Notes under the pieces: model-generated
Databases searched by the model: none
What the model was told of the DNA's origin: nothing
The model's input: only the letters and a program-made list of their open reading frames with translations
Shown here: positions 44,529 through 54,966 of the stretch, one piece after another
Numbering within the stretch: the stretch's first letter is position 1
How the letters are laid out: each line of letters starts with the position of its first letter
Source of the DNA: Triticum aestivum
Lineage: Eukaryota; Streptophyta; Magnoliopsida; Poales; Poaceae
Assembly (NCBI RefSeq): GCF_018294505.1
Contig: NC_057807.1
Span: forward strand, 142,094,461 to 142,158,460
Length of the DNA stretch: 64,000 nt
Direction: 5' to 3'
Position numbers and translations under genes: made by a program

Positions 44529-47500
44529 TCAGTCTGAATCGTAATTCCCCACGGTGTCATCTTCTTCTTCGTCCTCAACGTCCTCAAACGTTGGCTTCTT
44601 CTTGATCAACTCTTGTATGTCCATAGCATGACAGGCAATCTTTTCGTCGGCGTCATTGACGTGATGGTTCTCAAAGATATTAGGAACATCTGTGCTATCT
44701 TGTACATCAGGAGCAGTGTAAGCATCATCTTGTTGTGCAACTTCATTGAACGAATTCCTCTGCTCAAACCTTTGCAATACTCTCCAGTCATCACTACGTG
44801 CAAATGTGTCTTCCAAGAAAAATATCTTTGTTGCTTGATTTGCCAAAATAAAGGCTCGTTGGTCTGGTACGCCGCCTTGACATTGATGGATTTGAAATAA
44901 TCATCAACTTTGGGTTTTGCGATCCTGGAAAATAGGTTATACCAACGACAGCACAACAGAACCACACACCGATTATCATCGAAATTGGAGATATACTGCA
45001 ACTCAACAGTGTTTGTTATGTTAGCATACATTTCAGTTGTCTCTTTGTCATAAGTATCCATGCTCATGATGACACTGTTTTGTGTCTTCCTGCCTTCGTC
45101 TCGTGCAAGGGTGTTGTAGCGCACATCTCCAACAACGCAAGATTCATAATGTCTTACCCGAGTATCAGGACCCATTGCTAGTGAGTAAAGGGCATCATCA
45201 ACTGCCTGCCCATCCTCCCGCATCTTCTTAACCTATGGTTAGAAAATAGACAAGCTGATCACCTTATGTACTCAATATATTAAAAAACTGACAGTGCAAT
45301 TCAAAAGCTTACATGGCTCTTGAACCATTTCGCAAATCCTGCCATAACCAGTTTGTCAATGTTTCTTGGATTTTGCAGTAGTAAATCCTTTTTGTAGATG
45401 CTGCATAACATAGTGATCGCGTCAAACATCTAAATATATAAGAATGTCCAGCAAGTTTAGTAGATTACGATGTATAAGCTGCAGTACTTAGCACTTACTT
45501 GATATAAGGTAGTATCTCAGGACAGTTATTCAACACATACCAAACCATTTTGTCCAAATCTTTAGGTTTGTCCTCTTGTCGACTCTTCCCTGTAACTCGA
45601 ACTAAATAATCGAAAACATTGAGCCCGGGATTGTCTTCACCCACCTCTTTGCTAAGCTGATCAGCTGTTTCATTGTATTTTTAGCAGAATGTCAACGCTT
45701 CTGTAGAAATATAGGCCTCTCCAATGGAACCCTCGGGTCTAGCTCTGTTCCTAACATAGCCCTTGAAAGTGCCTAGCCGCCTTTCAATAGGATACATCCA
45801 GCCATACTGAACTGGACCTCTAAGTAGTGCCTCATCGGGTAGATGAATAGCCAAATGCACCATCACATCAAAGAAGGCTGGAGGATATATCTTCTCAAGG
45901 TTGCATAGGATAGTTGGTATCTTGTCTCTAAGACGCTCCAAAGCATCTATCCTGATATTTCTACTGCAGAGTTCCCTGAAGAATTGTCCCAACTCTGCAA
46001 CTGCTCTATATAAGTCAGGGCGGCCCAATCCTCTAAGGATAATAGGTAAAACCCTCTGAAGTAGGACGTGGCAGTCATGAGTTTTCAACCCTTGTACCTT
46101 GTTTCCATCTGCACTGACTCTCCTTTCAGGGTTGGAAGAAAATCCATGTGGGAATCTCACACGTGACATGACCTCGCATAATTCTTTTCTTTTTACCTTG
46201 TCCAAGACGTACACAGCTCGTGCCATATCCCATGGTTTACCTTCATCTTGCACCTGCAAATCCTGTCTGATACCAAGGTGTGTCAAATCAATCCTAGATT
46301 TTAAGGTATCTTTCGTCTTGCCTTCAATATTAAGAAGTGTGCCGATAATGCTATCACATATATTTTTCTCGATGTGCATCACATCAAGATTATGCCGCAG
46401 ATCCAAATCTTTCCAATACTCCAAGTCCCACAAAGTGGACCTGCGGGTAAACAATAATCTCTCTTCTGCCCTGCCACGCTTCCTTTTCCCGCTACCATTA
46501 CCAGGATGGTTTCCTGGTGTAATATGCCTGACCTTCTCTAATTCCACTTGCAACTCATCGGCGGTGAGCCTCTTTGGCGCATCACGGTTTTCATGCTTTG
46601 CATTGAACACATGTCTTCGGTATTTTCTAGGATGCGGCTTGTCCTTGGCAAGGAAACGACAGTGTCCAATGTAACAAATCTTGCTAAGTATTGCGTATGA
46701 CAGCGGATTCCTGTCACAATGAACACATGCATTGTAACCATGTGTCGTTCACCCTGACATAGTGCCCAAAGCCGGATAATCATGGATGCACCAAATTATA
46801 ATAGCACGCAGAAAGAAATCAGCTGGTGGGCTGCTATATAGGTCTCGAGTGAGAACACCCCTCCATAGCTGTTGAAGTTCCTCCACAAGAGGCTCCATGA
46901 ACAAATCAAAATCCTTTCCAGGACTGTTTGGACCTGGGATGAGCAAGGCCTTCATGTAGTTTGATTCTTTGGTGCAGACATTTGGAGGCATGTTGTAAGG
47001 GATAACAAGCACTGTCCACATGCTATATGTGGCGCTCTGGTGGCCAAATGGGTTAAATCCATCTGAAGCTAAGCCAAGTCTAATGTTTCTCGGGTCAGCA
47101 GCAAACTTTTTGTGTTTAAGATTGAAGCTTTTCCACTCACTACCATGAGATGGATGGCTCATTACATTCTGATCTCTGTACTCCTGGTTCCTAGAATGCC
47201 ACAGTACATCCTCTCTTGTTTCAGCATCATGAAACAACCTCTGCCATCTTGGTATAATTGGAAAATGTCTCAGAACATTATGAGGAATCGTCTTCACAAC
47301 ATTGCCATCTTTCCATCTTGACGATTTGCATTTCGGGCATTCACTTAAGTTGGCATAATCCTTCCGGAACAGAACACAATTATTCTTACAAACATGGATC
47401 ATATCATATCCAATTCCAACTGCACGAAGGAAATTCTTCATTTTACTGTAGGTGTGTGGCAGCTCAGACGCATCTGGGAAAGATTTGCGGAAAGCAGCCA

Positions 47501-48047
47501 ACATCGCATCGAATGATTTGTTGGTCATCCACTCAGATGTCTTCACCTGAAGAAAGGTGACCATAGCTAAGAATACTGACAGCTTATTTCCTGGGGTGAC
47601 AGCCACGTTGCATTGTTCCAACATGCGGGCCCACCGTTTTTCTTCTGCAGGTGAAAGTTCACGGAATGCACGAACATTTCGTAGCATTGTTTCAATGTTG
47701 GTCAAACTCACTGGCTCCGCCGCCACCACCTCCTCCTCCTATTCCACCTGAGCATTAGGCAGATCAAGATGGTGATCTGCTACTTCCACGTAGTCAATAA
47801 CATTGACGTTCACAGTTTCACCATGATGAACCCACCTAGTATATGTGACCGACATCCCATACAAGTGTAGATGATTTTGCATAGTTGACTGGGGTCTTGT
47901 AACTGAATTCATACAACTGCTACACGGGCAGAGCACACCTGATTTCGGACCACCGTACTCAGCTCTAATAAAGTTCATGAAGTTTTCAACCCCCTCGACA
48001 TATGCAGCGGAGAATTTTCGAGCAGAAGTTATCCAAGTCCTGTCCAT
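44529..48047 (-). pseudogene. TNP2-like CACTA transposase
   Basis: Exon 1 (48047 to about 45499) has an N-terminal transposase-associated domain (MDRTWITSARKFSAAYVEGV, CPCSSCMNS), then the Transposase_21 core (CVLFRKDYANLSECPKCKSS, LRHFPIIPRWQRLF, LGLASDGFNPFG, DFDLFMEPLVEE), and the adjoining region of the DUF4218 type (NLEKIYPPAFFDVMVHLAIH, GWMYPIERRLGTFKGYV). Exon 2 (45429-45313) and exon 3 (45232-44529) carry the C-terminal DUF4216-like part and an acidic end. Splice borders are approximate. Defects: TAG 47739-47741, TGA 46749-46751 (at an expected Arg), TAA 45681-45683, and a one-base loss near 44850. The enzyme would cut and join CACTA ends in the nucleus. All domains are present, so the decay is recent relative to other elements. 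Confidence 0.9.
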
Positions 48048-48829
48048 CTGTTAGACATACAAATCAGTTCTTCTACTAGATATTACAGGAAAAACATATA
48101 TGCTTTTTTATGAAATCCAGAAAAAATTACCTAGGTCGATGTCTAAAGCTATGGCAAGATATTTGGACGAGCAGATCTAAGTAACGAAATATATGTAAAG
48201 CTAATTCAGCAAACAGATTTGAGTGCTAAATTATGGCAGGCTGTTTCAGCAGTCAATGAGGCTGAGCACATAGCCATCGAACTATCGAAGGCCATCACAG
48301 CACCAAAGATCGAGTATAAAATGGTGTAGAGCTATTTCACCTAACAGATTGGCTACTAGACCATGGCAATCTACGTCACAATAAATATATGGCAAGATAT
48401 TTTAGCAAATAATCGGCCTTGGCATGCCATCTCAGATAAGCAGATTGAGTGCAGAACAGGGCAAGGAAGCTTCTTAAGCAGAGCATATTGACTGTAAACT
48501 ACTTCAGCAAATAGTGAGATTAACAGCATCTATCAGCTAACATTCAGTGCTACACCGACATGAACGGGGCCTCAGTCTAGAATGCGTGTACCGCGGGAGA
48601 AGCTGACCGCCATGCGTATCCACACGAACTTCGCCAGTGGTGGCGGCGCTGACCGCCGTGCGCCTCCACAAGAATGTAGCCAGCGGTGGCGGCGCGGCTA
48701 GAGGATGGCAGTCTACGAGAACGTACTATGGGAGCGAGAGGATCACCGTACGTCCCCTCGACGAACCGCGGCGCCGACGTATCGGCTTGGTGGGGAGGGC
48801 GGCTTTGGCGGAGCGAATGGAGTGGAGGG
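48048..48829. other. region upstream of the CACTA transposase
   Basis: It contains AT-rich sequence with repeated words (ggcaagatatttt, cagcaaa(t/c)a), probably the promoter and leader of the minus-strand transposase. From about 48590 a G/C-rich stretch with ccgccatgcg(t/c) words follows, as in CACTA subterminal regions. It ends at the N run. Confidence 0.5.
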
Positions 48830-49092
48830 NNNNNNNNNNNNNNNNNNNNNNNNNNNNNNNNNNNNNNNNNNNNNNNNNNNNNNNNNNNNNNNNNNNNNNN
48901 NNNNNNNNNNNNNNNNNNNNNNNNNNNNNNNNNNNNNNNNNNNNNNNNNNNNNNNNNNNNNNNNNNNNNNNNNNNNNNNNNNNNNNNNNNNNNNNNNNNN
49001 NNNNNNNNNNNNNNNNNNNNNNNNNNNNNNNNNNNNNNNNNNNNNNNNNNNNNNNNNNNNNNNNNNNNNNNNNNNNNNNNNNNNNNNNNNNN
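48830..49092. other. assembly gap (N run)
   Basis: 263 unknown bases. The right end of the CACTA element may lie here. Any open frame across this stretch is meaningless. Confidence 0.99.
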
Positions 49093-49669
49093 AGTTTGGC
49101 GCATGGTCAGTTTCTCCAAGTGCAGTCCCACGTGTCAGTGAAGAGGCAAGCCGAAGCGCGTTCCATTTGCGTGAGCCGTGTGCAGGACCGAACGTGTGTG
49201 GGGTGCAATGCGACCGCGACAGGAGTGATGTGAGTGTACCGCCTTTTTTCCTTTTAAACTAGGTGCTTCGCCCCCTCAAAAAAAAACTTGTTGCTTCGCG
49301 CGATCCATCGATACTACTACTAGTAATCCGGTAATCCCGACTAAAACGGCACGGCCGGGTCTTTTCCCGCGCGATATGCTGGGAGGCTGGCTTAGTTGGG
49401 TTTTTTAGGACGAATAATGCTACACCTACGTAATCCCAATTACGTAATTAATGTAATGTGAAGTGTGTGAGTTATTGATTGTAGATCGGGGGGAGGGAGG
49501 GGCCCACCACCATGAAAATCAGGGGAGGAGAGAGAGAGAGAGGCAATTTACGTTAACCCTTTTGTAGGTTCCCGTAGATGTAGAAAGATGTGAAATGCAT
49601 GAATGTGTAGTGGATGTACTATTGGAGTGCCTAAGATAAATTGTGTATGTATAGACCCTATGTGTTTAT
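49093..49669. other. unassigned sequence right of the gap
   Basis: Words such as ccaagtgcagtcccacgtgtcagtg and cgcgacaggagtgatgt recur in diverged form near 52900, 54200 and 55610, so this is one copy of a dispersed low-copy repeat. A short (GA)n run lies at 49527-49542. No gene is seen. Confidence 0.4.
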
Positions 49670-49899
49670 TCTACTTCGCATGTTAGATTTGCCTCGGTTC
49701 AATAAAAAGCAGAGTTGGTGATGATGGTGTGCCTGTCATCCTGCAATATAGGCCGTCCGATCTATATCTAACGGATAGGAAGGAAACTATGACAATTTAC
49801 CCGCACTCCTCTCCACATTTGCAGATAAGGCTTTCCCTCGTTCATCCTTTTCTCCCACAAGATCTTGATCTTCCGTGCAACGCACGAGCATCTTGCTAG
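49670..49899 (+). mobile_element. small non-autonomous Helitron, plus orientation
   Basis: The right end shows the Helitron signature: a hairpin cgtgcaacgcacg (about 49874-49886), nine bases, then CTAG (49896-49899) and a host T. The left end is probably TCTACTTCGC at 49670, less certain because the base before it is not A. The body (gttggtgatgatggtgtgcc, aggccgtccgat) matches, inverted, the element at 56969-57220. There is no coding sequence. Confidence 0.6.
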
Positions 49900-50860
49900 T
49901 ACTCCTACAATATACTATATTATTGTGAAAGTTCATATACACCGGCCGAGATTAATGCAAACACGGCATATTTTCATTACATTTCGAACTTTTATAGGAC
50001 AGAAAAATAAAAGAAACCCGACCCTAAACCTATTCTACGGCAGCGACCGATGTCCTCCATTTGCAATCTTTATGTACGGGGGCGGGGTTCAAGACCCGTG
50101 AAGTGAAGGTGCGGTCTCTGGCGAGGAAGAGTAGAACACGGGATACGGACCGGCCAGTTGGCACACCATGCCCTGCCGCCTCCCATGCCCTACTCATCCT
50201 CAGAGGAGTCCCCGACCTCGGCGGTGCCGGATGTTGGACGGCGGCAAGTAGGACGCGTGGCTGACAGTGCTCCCGTCGTCGGTAGCCAGCGTGGCCACCG
50301 CTTGTGCGGTCACGTCCGCGTCTGGCTACGCCGCTATTGTGTCGCGAGAGGCGACTTGAGCGAGGGCAGCGACCTCGAGCTTCATCCCCGAAGACAAGCT
50401 CTCCCGCAGAGTGTTCACGCTTGCGGTCATGGCGGATGTGGTGCTAGGTAGGAGGACGATGCACTATGGTGTGGAGGTTAGCTGGGCGTTGCCGCTTTAA
50501 GTAGCGCATTTCGGTGAGGCCAAGCATCCGGGTGCATCCTTAAGTCGTCGGAGTTGGTTCCTCGGGCACCGAGCCTCTTAACAACGGCATACGAACGGAC
50601 GGCATGAATGCAGGCAACTGGCACCGGCTGGGAACGCACCGCGCGACGGTGCGAGGGACGAGGGTTTTGGTGTGCCAGGGTAGTCAGTTGCGGTCGTGGC
50701 AACATTGGAGATGCCCTTTGCTCACATGCGATCCCCATATGTCATTGAAAAAGCAAGATGACCTGGCATGGTCTAAGGTCCCGAGCATGCAGTTGGCCGT
50801 GCTACACCACTCCGTGGACGCGTCACGGCGCCCCGTGCATCCTCGACGAGCCGGGTGTTG
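49900..50860. other. GC-rich low-copy stretch
   Basis: No clean gene. On the minus strand at about 50437-50335 a short coding-like run begins at an ATG (TASVNTLRESLSSGMKLEV...) but meets TAG after 34 codons, so it may be an exon fragment of a decayed gene. A TATA-like feature was not found. Confidence 0.35.
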
Positions 50861-51091
50861 GGGTGTGTTTGGATTGTGGCCAAAGTGCACCTTACCAAAA
50901 TTTTGGTCATGACCCAAAGATTGGTCTTTGTTTGGATGGTTGCCATTTTTTTGGCATGCCAATGAACTCTAGCCAACTATAGGTCATTTTTCTTGCCAAT
51001 GTCGGCCAAATCATGGGCAACCAATACCTCAACCAAAATTTTGGCTACCCAATGCTTTGATGGGGCAACCTTGGACACAAACCAAACATAC
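50861..51091. mobile_element. hAT-type MITE
   Basis: The ends tgtgtttggattgtggccaa and ttggacacaaaccaaaca are inverted repeats of about 20 bp with two or three mismatches. Flanks tgttgggg (50856-50863) and tgttggtc (51092-51099) resemble a worn eight-base duplication. Internally it is rich in ccaaaattttgg-type palindromes. There is no coding sequence. Confidence 0.6.
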
Positions 51092-51740
51092 TGTTGGTCG
51101 TGCCACAGCACTAACGCCACCCTCGGCACATTGAAACTGACCGTGTCTAGCGACGATGAGCGTGTCGCTCACCGCGGTCGCCGTGTCCAGAGGCGGTGCT
51201 GGAGCTGCGCCACGTTATTGGCCCCAACGACCCACATGAACGGTTGTCGGTGGCGAGGAGGTCGTGGGCCAGCTCCTCCAATGGACTAGTCTGCGCTACG
51301 TCGTCCCGATAGGTGTGCCCCACATGTCGGTTTCCCTGTTTTCCCGGGCATATTCGAGCATCAGTGCTCCGCGTTGCGCATTAGACCTTTCACTATGTAG
51401 GCCAAGCGAGACAACTTATTGTTTATTTGAGCCGTTCAAGTATAATCATGTGGCATTTGCTTATTTCTCATTCCTCTCCAACCCTCTTCTCCATCGATCA
51501 TGTCACCCTCCGATCGAGTCCATCCTCCCGCATGCCTCATTTGAACATTCTGCCGAGTATCATTCGCATGTACCCACCCTAGTCCTATTTCAATCGATCT
51601 CCGGACCCTGAGATGAAATCGAGAGAGAACGAGTGGTGGCACGTGATACCTAAGGCGGATTCAAAATTTTGAACCGGTGATCATAGCATTCTCAAATCAT
51701 ATATAAAGGGTATTCAATGTTCGTTTCATTTTTGAACATA
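51092..51740. other. unassigned low-copy stretch
   Basis: Neither strand shows a gene. Plus-strand frames (51264-51611) have no known domain. Confidence 0.35.
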
Positions 51741-51744
51741 CAAT

Positions 51745-52057
51745 ATACTCCCTCCTATCCTTTCTAGTTTACATATAAGTTTTATGTGTAGTCAAAGTAT
51801 CTCTACTTTGATCAAAAAAGTATCAACATTCAACAACGCCCAATCAATATTGTTAGATTCGTTGTCTCCTAGATTTGTACTCGATATGGTTTCCAATTTG
51901 TTTTCAACCACGTGAATGTGCTTGTTCTCGCGCATGCTCTTCCTACTAGGATTTCGCCACGTATAGCCAGTCCAATAGTAACTTTTTTAAGCTCCCTGTC
52001 CAATAGTACTAGTGGAGTACTGACAACATCTGTACTAGAGTATGCAGTGCTCACAGT
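51745..52057. mobile_element. worn Stowaway-like MITE end and flank
   Basis: atactccctcctatcctttct at 51746 has the TA-CTCCCTCC start of Stowaway MITEs, but a matching right end is not clear before the next element. The rest is AT-rich. Confidence 0.4.
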
Positions 52058-52582
52058 AGTACTCCCTCCTTCCATTTATATAGGGCCTATGTGGAGGAGA
52101 GAGATGTGAAAAAGTAAGGGGAGTGAGCTCTCATGCAAGAGCCTAGCTATATACGCATTCCTAGTTAAATACAATAAATATGAAGAAAGAGATAGAGAGG
52201 AGATGGAAAAAAGTACTAATACAATAGCCAACCTTATTTTTTTGCGGGAAATAGCCAACCTTATAGCCCACACTACTGTATGAGTGCATATAATAGATGA
52301 TGGCTATAGATGACATGGCAGTCCCTCATAGCCATCGACTGGCTATATTATTAACCATGCTCTAATGCGTTTTTAAAACCGCATTTGACTATTGACAAGA
52401 TTAATAGTACTTACATGAGATGTATAATGTGAAAATTATATCATTGGAAACTCCTTTCACATACGAATTTGACCGTATGCTTTGTGTAAGTTGCATGTCA
52501 TATATTATTACTCTAACATTTGGTCAAAGTTAGCCTCGAAAAACGCATTAGGCCCTATATAGTAAATGGAAGGAGGGAGTTG
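52058..52582. mobile_element. Stowaway-type MITE with an internal insertion
   Basis: The ends ctccctccttccatttatatagggccta (from 52061) and taggccctatatagtaaatggaaggagggag (to about 52579) are inverted repeats. The TA target base pair is intact on the left. Interior sequence at about 52130-52370 with gccaaccttatagcccacac and gccatcgactggctat looks like a second small MITE nested within. Stowaway elements are Tc1/mariner derivatives without coding sequence. Confidence 0.65.
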
Positions 52583-52723
52583 TAGTGGAAGTGGATCCTC
52601 TGACGTAGGTATCCCTGCCTTATCCTCCCTTTCGGTCACTTACTGGCGGACCCCATGCTTGCTAGGCCCCGCATGTCAGTTACTCAATGGGTTCGGCCAC
52701 GTCAAGGGATCCTCATCCGTAGT

Positions 52724-52780
52724 ATACTCCCTCTGTTTTTATTTACTCTGCATAAAACGGAGGAAGTGGTAGTATAATAA
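52724..52780. mobile_element. short Stowaway remnant
   Basis: tactccctctgtttttatttactctgcata is followed closely by aacggaggaagtggtagta, its near inverse. The middle has been lost. Confidence 0.5.
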
Positions 52781-53095
52781 ATGACGCGGGCGGGGGAGTG
52801 GGAGGGACGTCGGTTTGATCTCAACTGCGGTCCCACAAGCGCCAAGACGAAGTGTGTTCCATTCGGTGAGCGACATGGAGGGTCCAGCGTGCCGGGCTGC
52901 AACGCGAACACGACAAGAGCAATGTACAGTCAAAACCGATTGACCGGTCGTCACCGGAACCACTATTAACACCAGAACCTTCGTTGCTCGGCCTACGCCA
53001 GCCATTGCCCTAAAACCACACATAATCTCCAGCCCATTCCCCCACCTTTCGATCCCCTAGCCCACATCAAGCGTCCCCTAGTTTGCCGGAAAGCC
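52781..53095 (+). promoter_or_regulatory. presumed upstream region of the 53096 locus
   Basis: From about 52960 the sequence becomes C-rich with few ATGs (cctacgccagccattgccct, tcccccacctttcgatcccctagccc), typical of a grass 5' leader. No clear TATA box: ctattaaca at 52964 is the best candidate. Confidence 0.3.
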
Positions 53096-53875
53096 ATGGT
53101 GCACCGCAAGGTCACTTACTACAAGATGCTGACGCCGGAGTGCCGTGCAGAAATCGCGGCAGCGGTCGGTGCCACAGACCTCCGTTCCCAAGCTCGCTTT
53201 GCGGTGGGCCAATCCCCGAGTTCTCTGGAGCCAAGCTACAAGGAGGAGGAAGCCGATCCAATGTTCATGGCGGTGGTCGCGGCACAGAAGGCCCCCGATG
53301 GGTATGAGACGATGGACGTCGACTTTGTGCCGGCGTTCGAGTCCCCCATGGTGCAGGCGGACCAGCGGTTCAACATGGCGATACTAAAGGAGGACCGGGA
53401 GGCATAGGCTCAACTCGACGCGGAGCGCGCGCATGTCGCTGCCATCGAGGCTCTCCTGCAGGCAGAACCGGATGTCGTGGATGTGAACCGGGCGGCGGAG
53501 GCTCAACTTGAGGCAGAGCGTGCGCATGCCGCTGCCACCAAGGCCCTCCTGCAGGCGAAACCGGACATCCTGGACTTGAACCGGGCGGTAGAGGCTCAAC
53601 TCGCTGCGGAGCGCGCGGATGCCACTCTCATCGACACCCTCCTGCAGGCGGAACCGGACGTCCTGGACTTGACCCGGGTAGCGGTGGCTCGACTCGACGC
53701 GGAGCACGCGGATGCCGCTCCCATCGAGGCCCTCCTGCAGGCGGAACTGGATGTCCTCGACTTGAACCGAGCTGTGCTCTTGTCCGTGCAGAGTGCCTGC
53801 ACGCTCCACGTGAACGAGTAGCTGGAGGCTGAGGACAACCATGGTGCGGAGACAAACGTGGGCAGCTACGGCTGA
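53096..53875 (+). pseudogene. repeat-protein gene with four 31-residue repeats, two in-frame stops
   Basis: ATG 53096 is in good context (aagccATGgtg). An N-terminal region of about 100 residues (MVHRKVTYYKMLTPECRAEI ... FNMAILKEDREA) precedes four 93 bp repeats at 53408-53779, each coding AQL-x-AERA(H/D)A ... ALLQAEPDVLDLNRA. TAG at 53405-53407 and TAG at 53819-53821 lie in frame; beyond the second, 17 more codons run to TGA 53873-53875. Apart from those stops the frame is continuous, and repeats differ mostly at third positions. The repeats are helical, coiled-coil-like. The same repeat type occurs twice in the ORF at 22180. I do not recognise a family; no B3 domain follows here. Confidence 0.55.
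53408..53779 (+). repeat. 93 bp coding minisatellite, four units
   Basis: Units start at 53408, 53501, 53594 and 53687 with gctc(a/g)actcg and share cctcctgcaggc(g/a) and (g/c)tgga(c/t)(t/g)tga. The unit length is a multiple of three, so the frame is kept. Confidence 0.85.
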
Positions 53876-54830
53876 TTAGCATCGACAGCCAAAGACGACG
53901 AGGCTGTCTCGTTCCACGAGCAGTGACATTTTTTCTTTATGTTGTTGTCTTTATGGATCTTTTGTTGTGTAAAAACATATATTGTTATGCAAGTCGTCTG
54001 ACTTGGGTCAGTCTACCAATTCAGGCGGTTGGATGAATAGCGTACGTCTCCTAACCCTTCTTCCTCACCTCTTCTTCTTCCCCAACAGACCACCGCACGG
54101 GCCGTACGGATACTCCCCAACATGCGGTTGGATAAACATACTCTATGAACGAAAATTATGTGTCAGCGGTAGGATGGCTGAGTTTGGTTTGTTCACATGC
54201 GACAACACGTGTCAGTGAGGGTGTGTTCCCTTGGTTGGGTTTGAGGCATGCAGAAGCGACTGTGTGAGGGTGCAGTGCGACCGCGGCGTGCAGGAGCGAC
54301 CGTGTGAGGGTGCGGTGCAACCGCGACAGCCATGCACAAGTGTACCTCCTTCTCATTTTGAAAACTTTAGGCAAGTATGGCAATGCAAGGCCTAGACCAA
54401 ACAGGATAAGTACGTACGTACTAGGAGTACTAGTGTTAAAAAAGAAAGGTGAGGTTTTCCTTTGCAGGATTTAATCGATACAAATCCTCGTTTCACATGT
54501 AAATTAATGCATATTTTTTCTCCAAAGACCAAAGAGCTAACCATCTCACTCATCATCGCTTGATTAATGCAGCGCCATGCAAACCAACCTTCTCACTTCC
54601 GCATGCACGCAGGGGATATTAATGTCCTTGGTTGCTAGTATGAGGCAAACCCCATCAATTTTCCCTCGATTAGTGTTAGTGGCCTTTCCAAATTGTAATT
54701 TTGATATACTGGCCTTGTGTACAAAAAAATGGAGGTAGTAAATATATTTGACTTCCTTCCCCATTGCGGTGACGTCGACGATATCTCGAACGTTGTGGTT
54801 TGGCGAAGTGTGTTCGATGGAGAACACCAT
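53876..54830. other. 3' flank and spacer
   Basis: ttgttgtgtaaaaacatata near 53965 could hold the polyadenylation site of the repeat gene. Around 54190-54340 two copies of gcgaccg(c/t)gtgagggtgc(a/g)gtgc(g/a)accgcg follow each other (about 35 bp apart). No gene is seen. Confidence 0.4.
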
Positions 54831-54833
54831 TGA

Positions 54834-54966
54834 GGCCTTGTTCGTTTAATCCTCCTCCCAAGGGGATTGGAGTGGATTGGAGAGGATTTTGGCTTGTAGG
54901 GTATCTAATCCCCCTCAAACCCTACCATTCCCCTTCAAAGACCACCTCAACCGAACAAGGCCTGAG
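54834..54966. mobile_element. small MITE with ggccttgttcg ends
   Basis: aggccttgttcgtttaatcc and ...cctcaaccgaacaaggcct are inverted repeats at the ends of a ~130 bp element. Internally ccaaggggattggagtggattgg and its partial inverse allow a foldback. Flanks share tga(g), suggesting a short target duplication. Confidence 0.6.

Larger units (their letters stand above)
38948..48829. mobile_element. CACTA transposon, truncated by the assembly gap
   Basis: The left end is CACTACAAAAAAAGAGACAC, preceded by gta as a possible three-base duplication. Within come the terminal region with cgtgacatttt-type words, dense subterminal arrays (39260-40200), a larger 720 bp duplication (40560-41970), a GRF zinc-finger pseudogene (plus) and a TNP2-like transposase (minus). 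The right end was not found before the N run at 48830, and sequence after the gap does not look like a CACTA terminus. The element is thus at least 9.9 kb. Confidence 0.85.

Noticed and set aside
48577..49262. Open frames running through the N gap
   Set aside because: The frame is an artefact of unknown bases.
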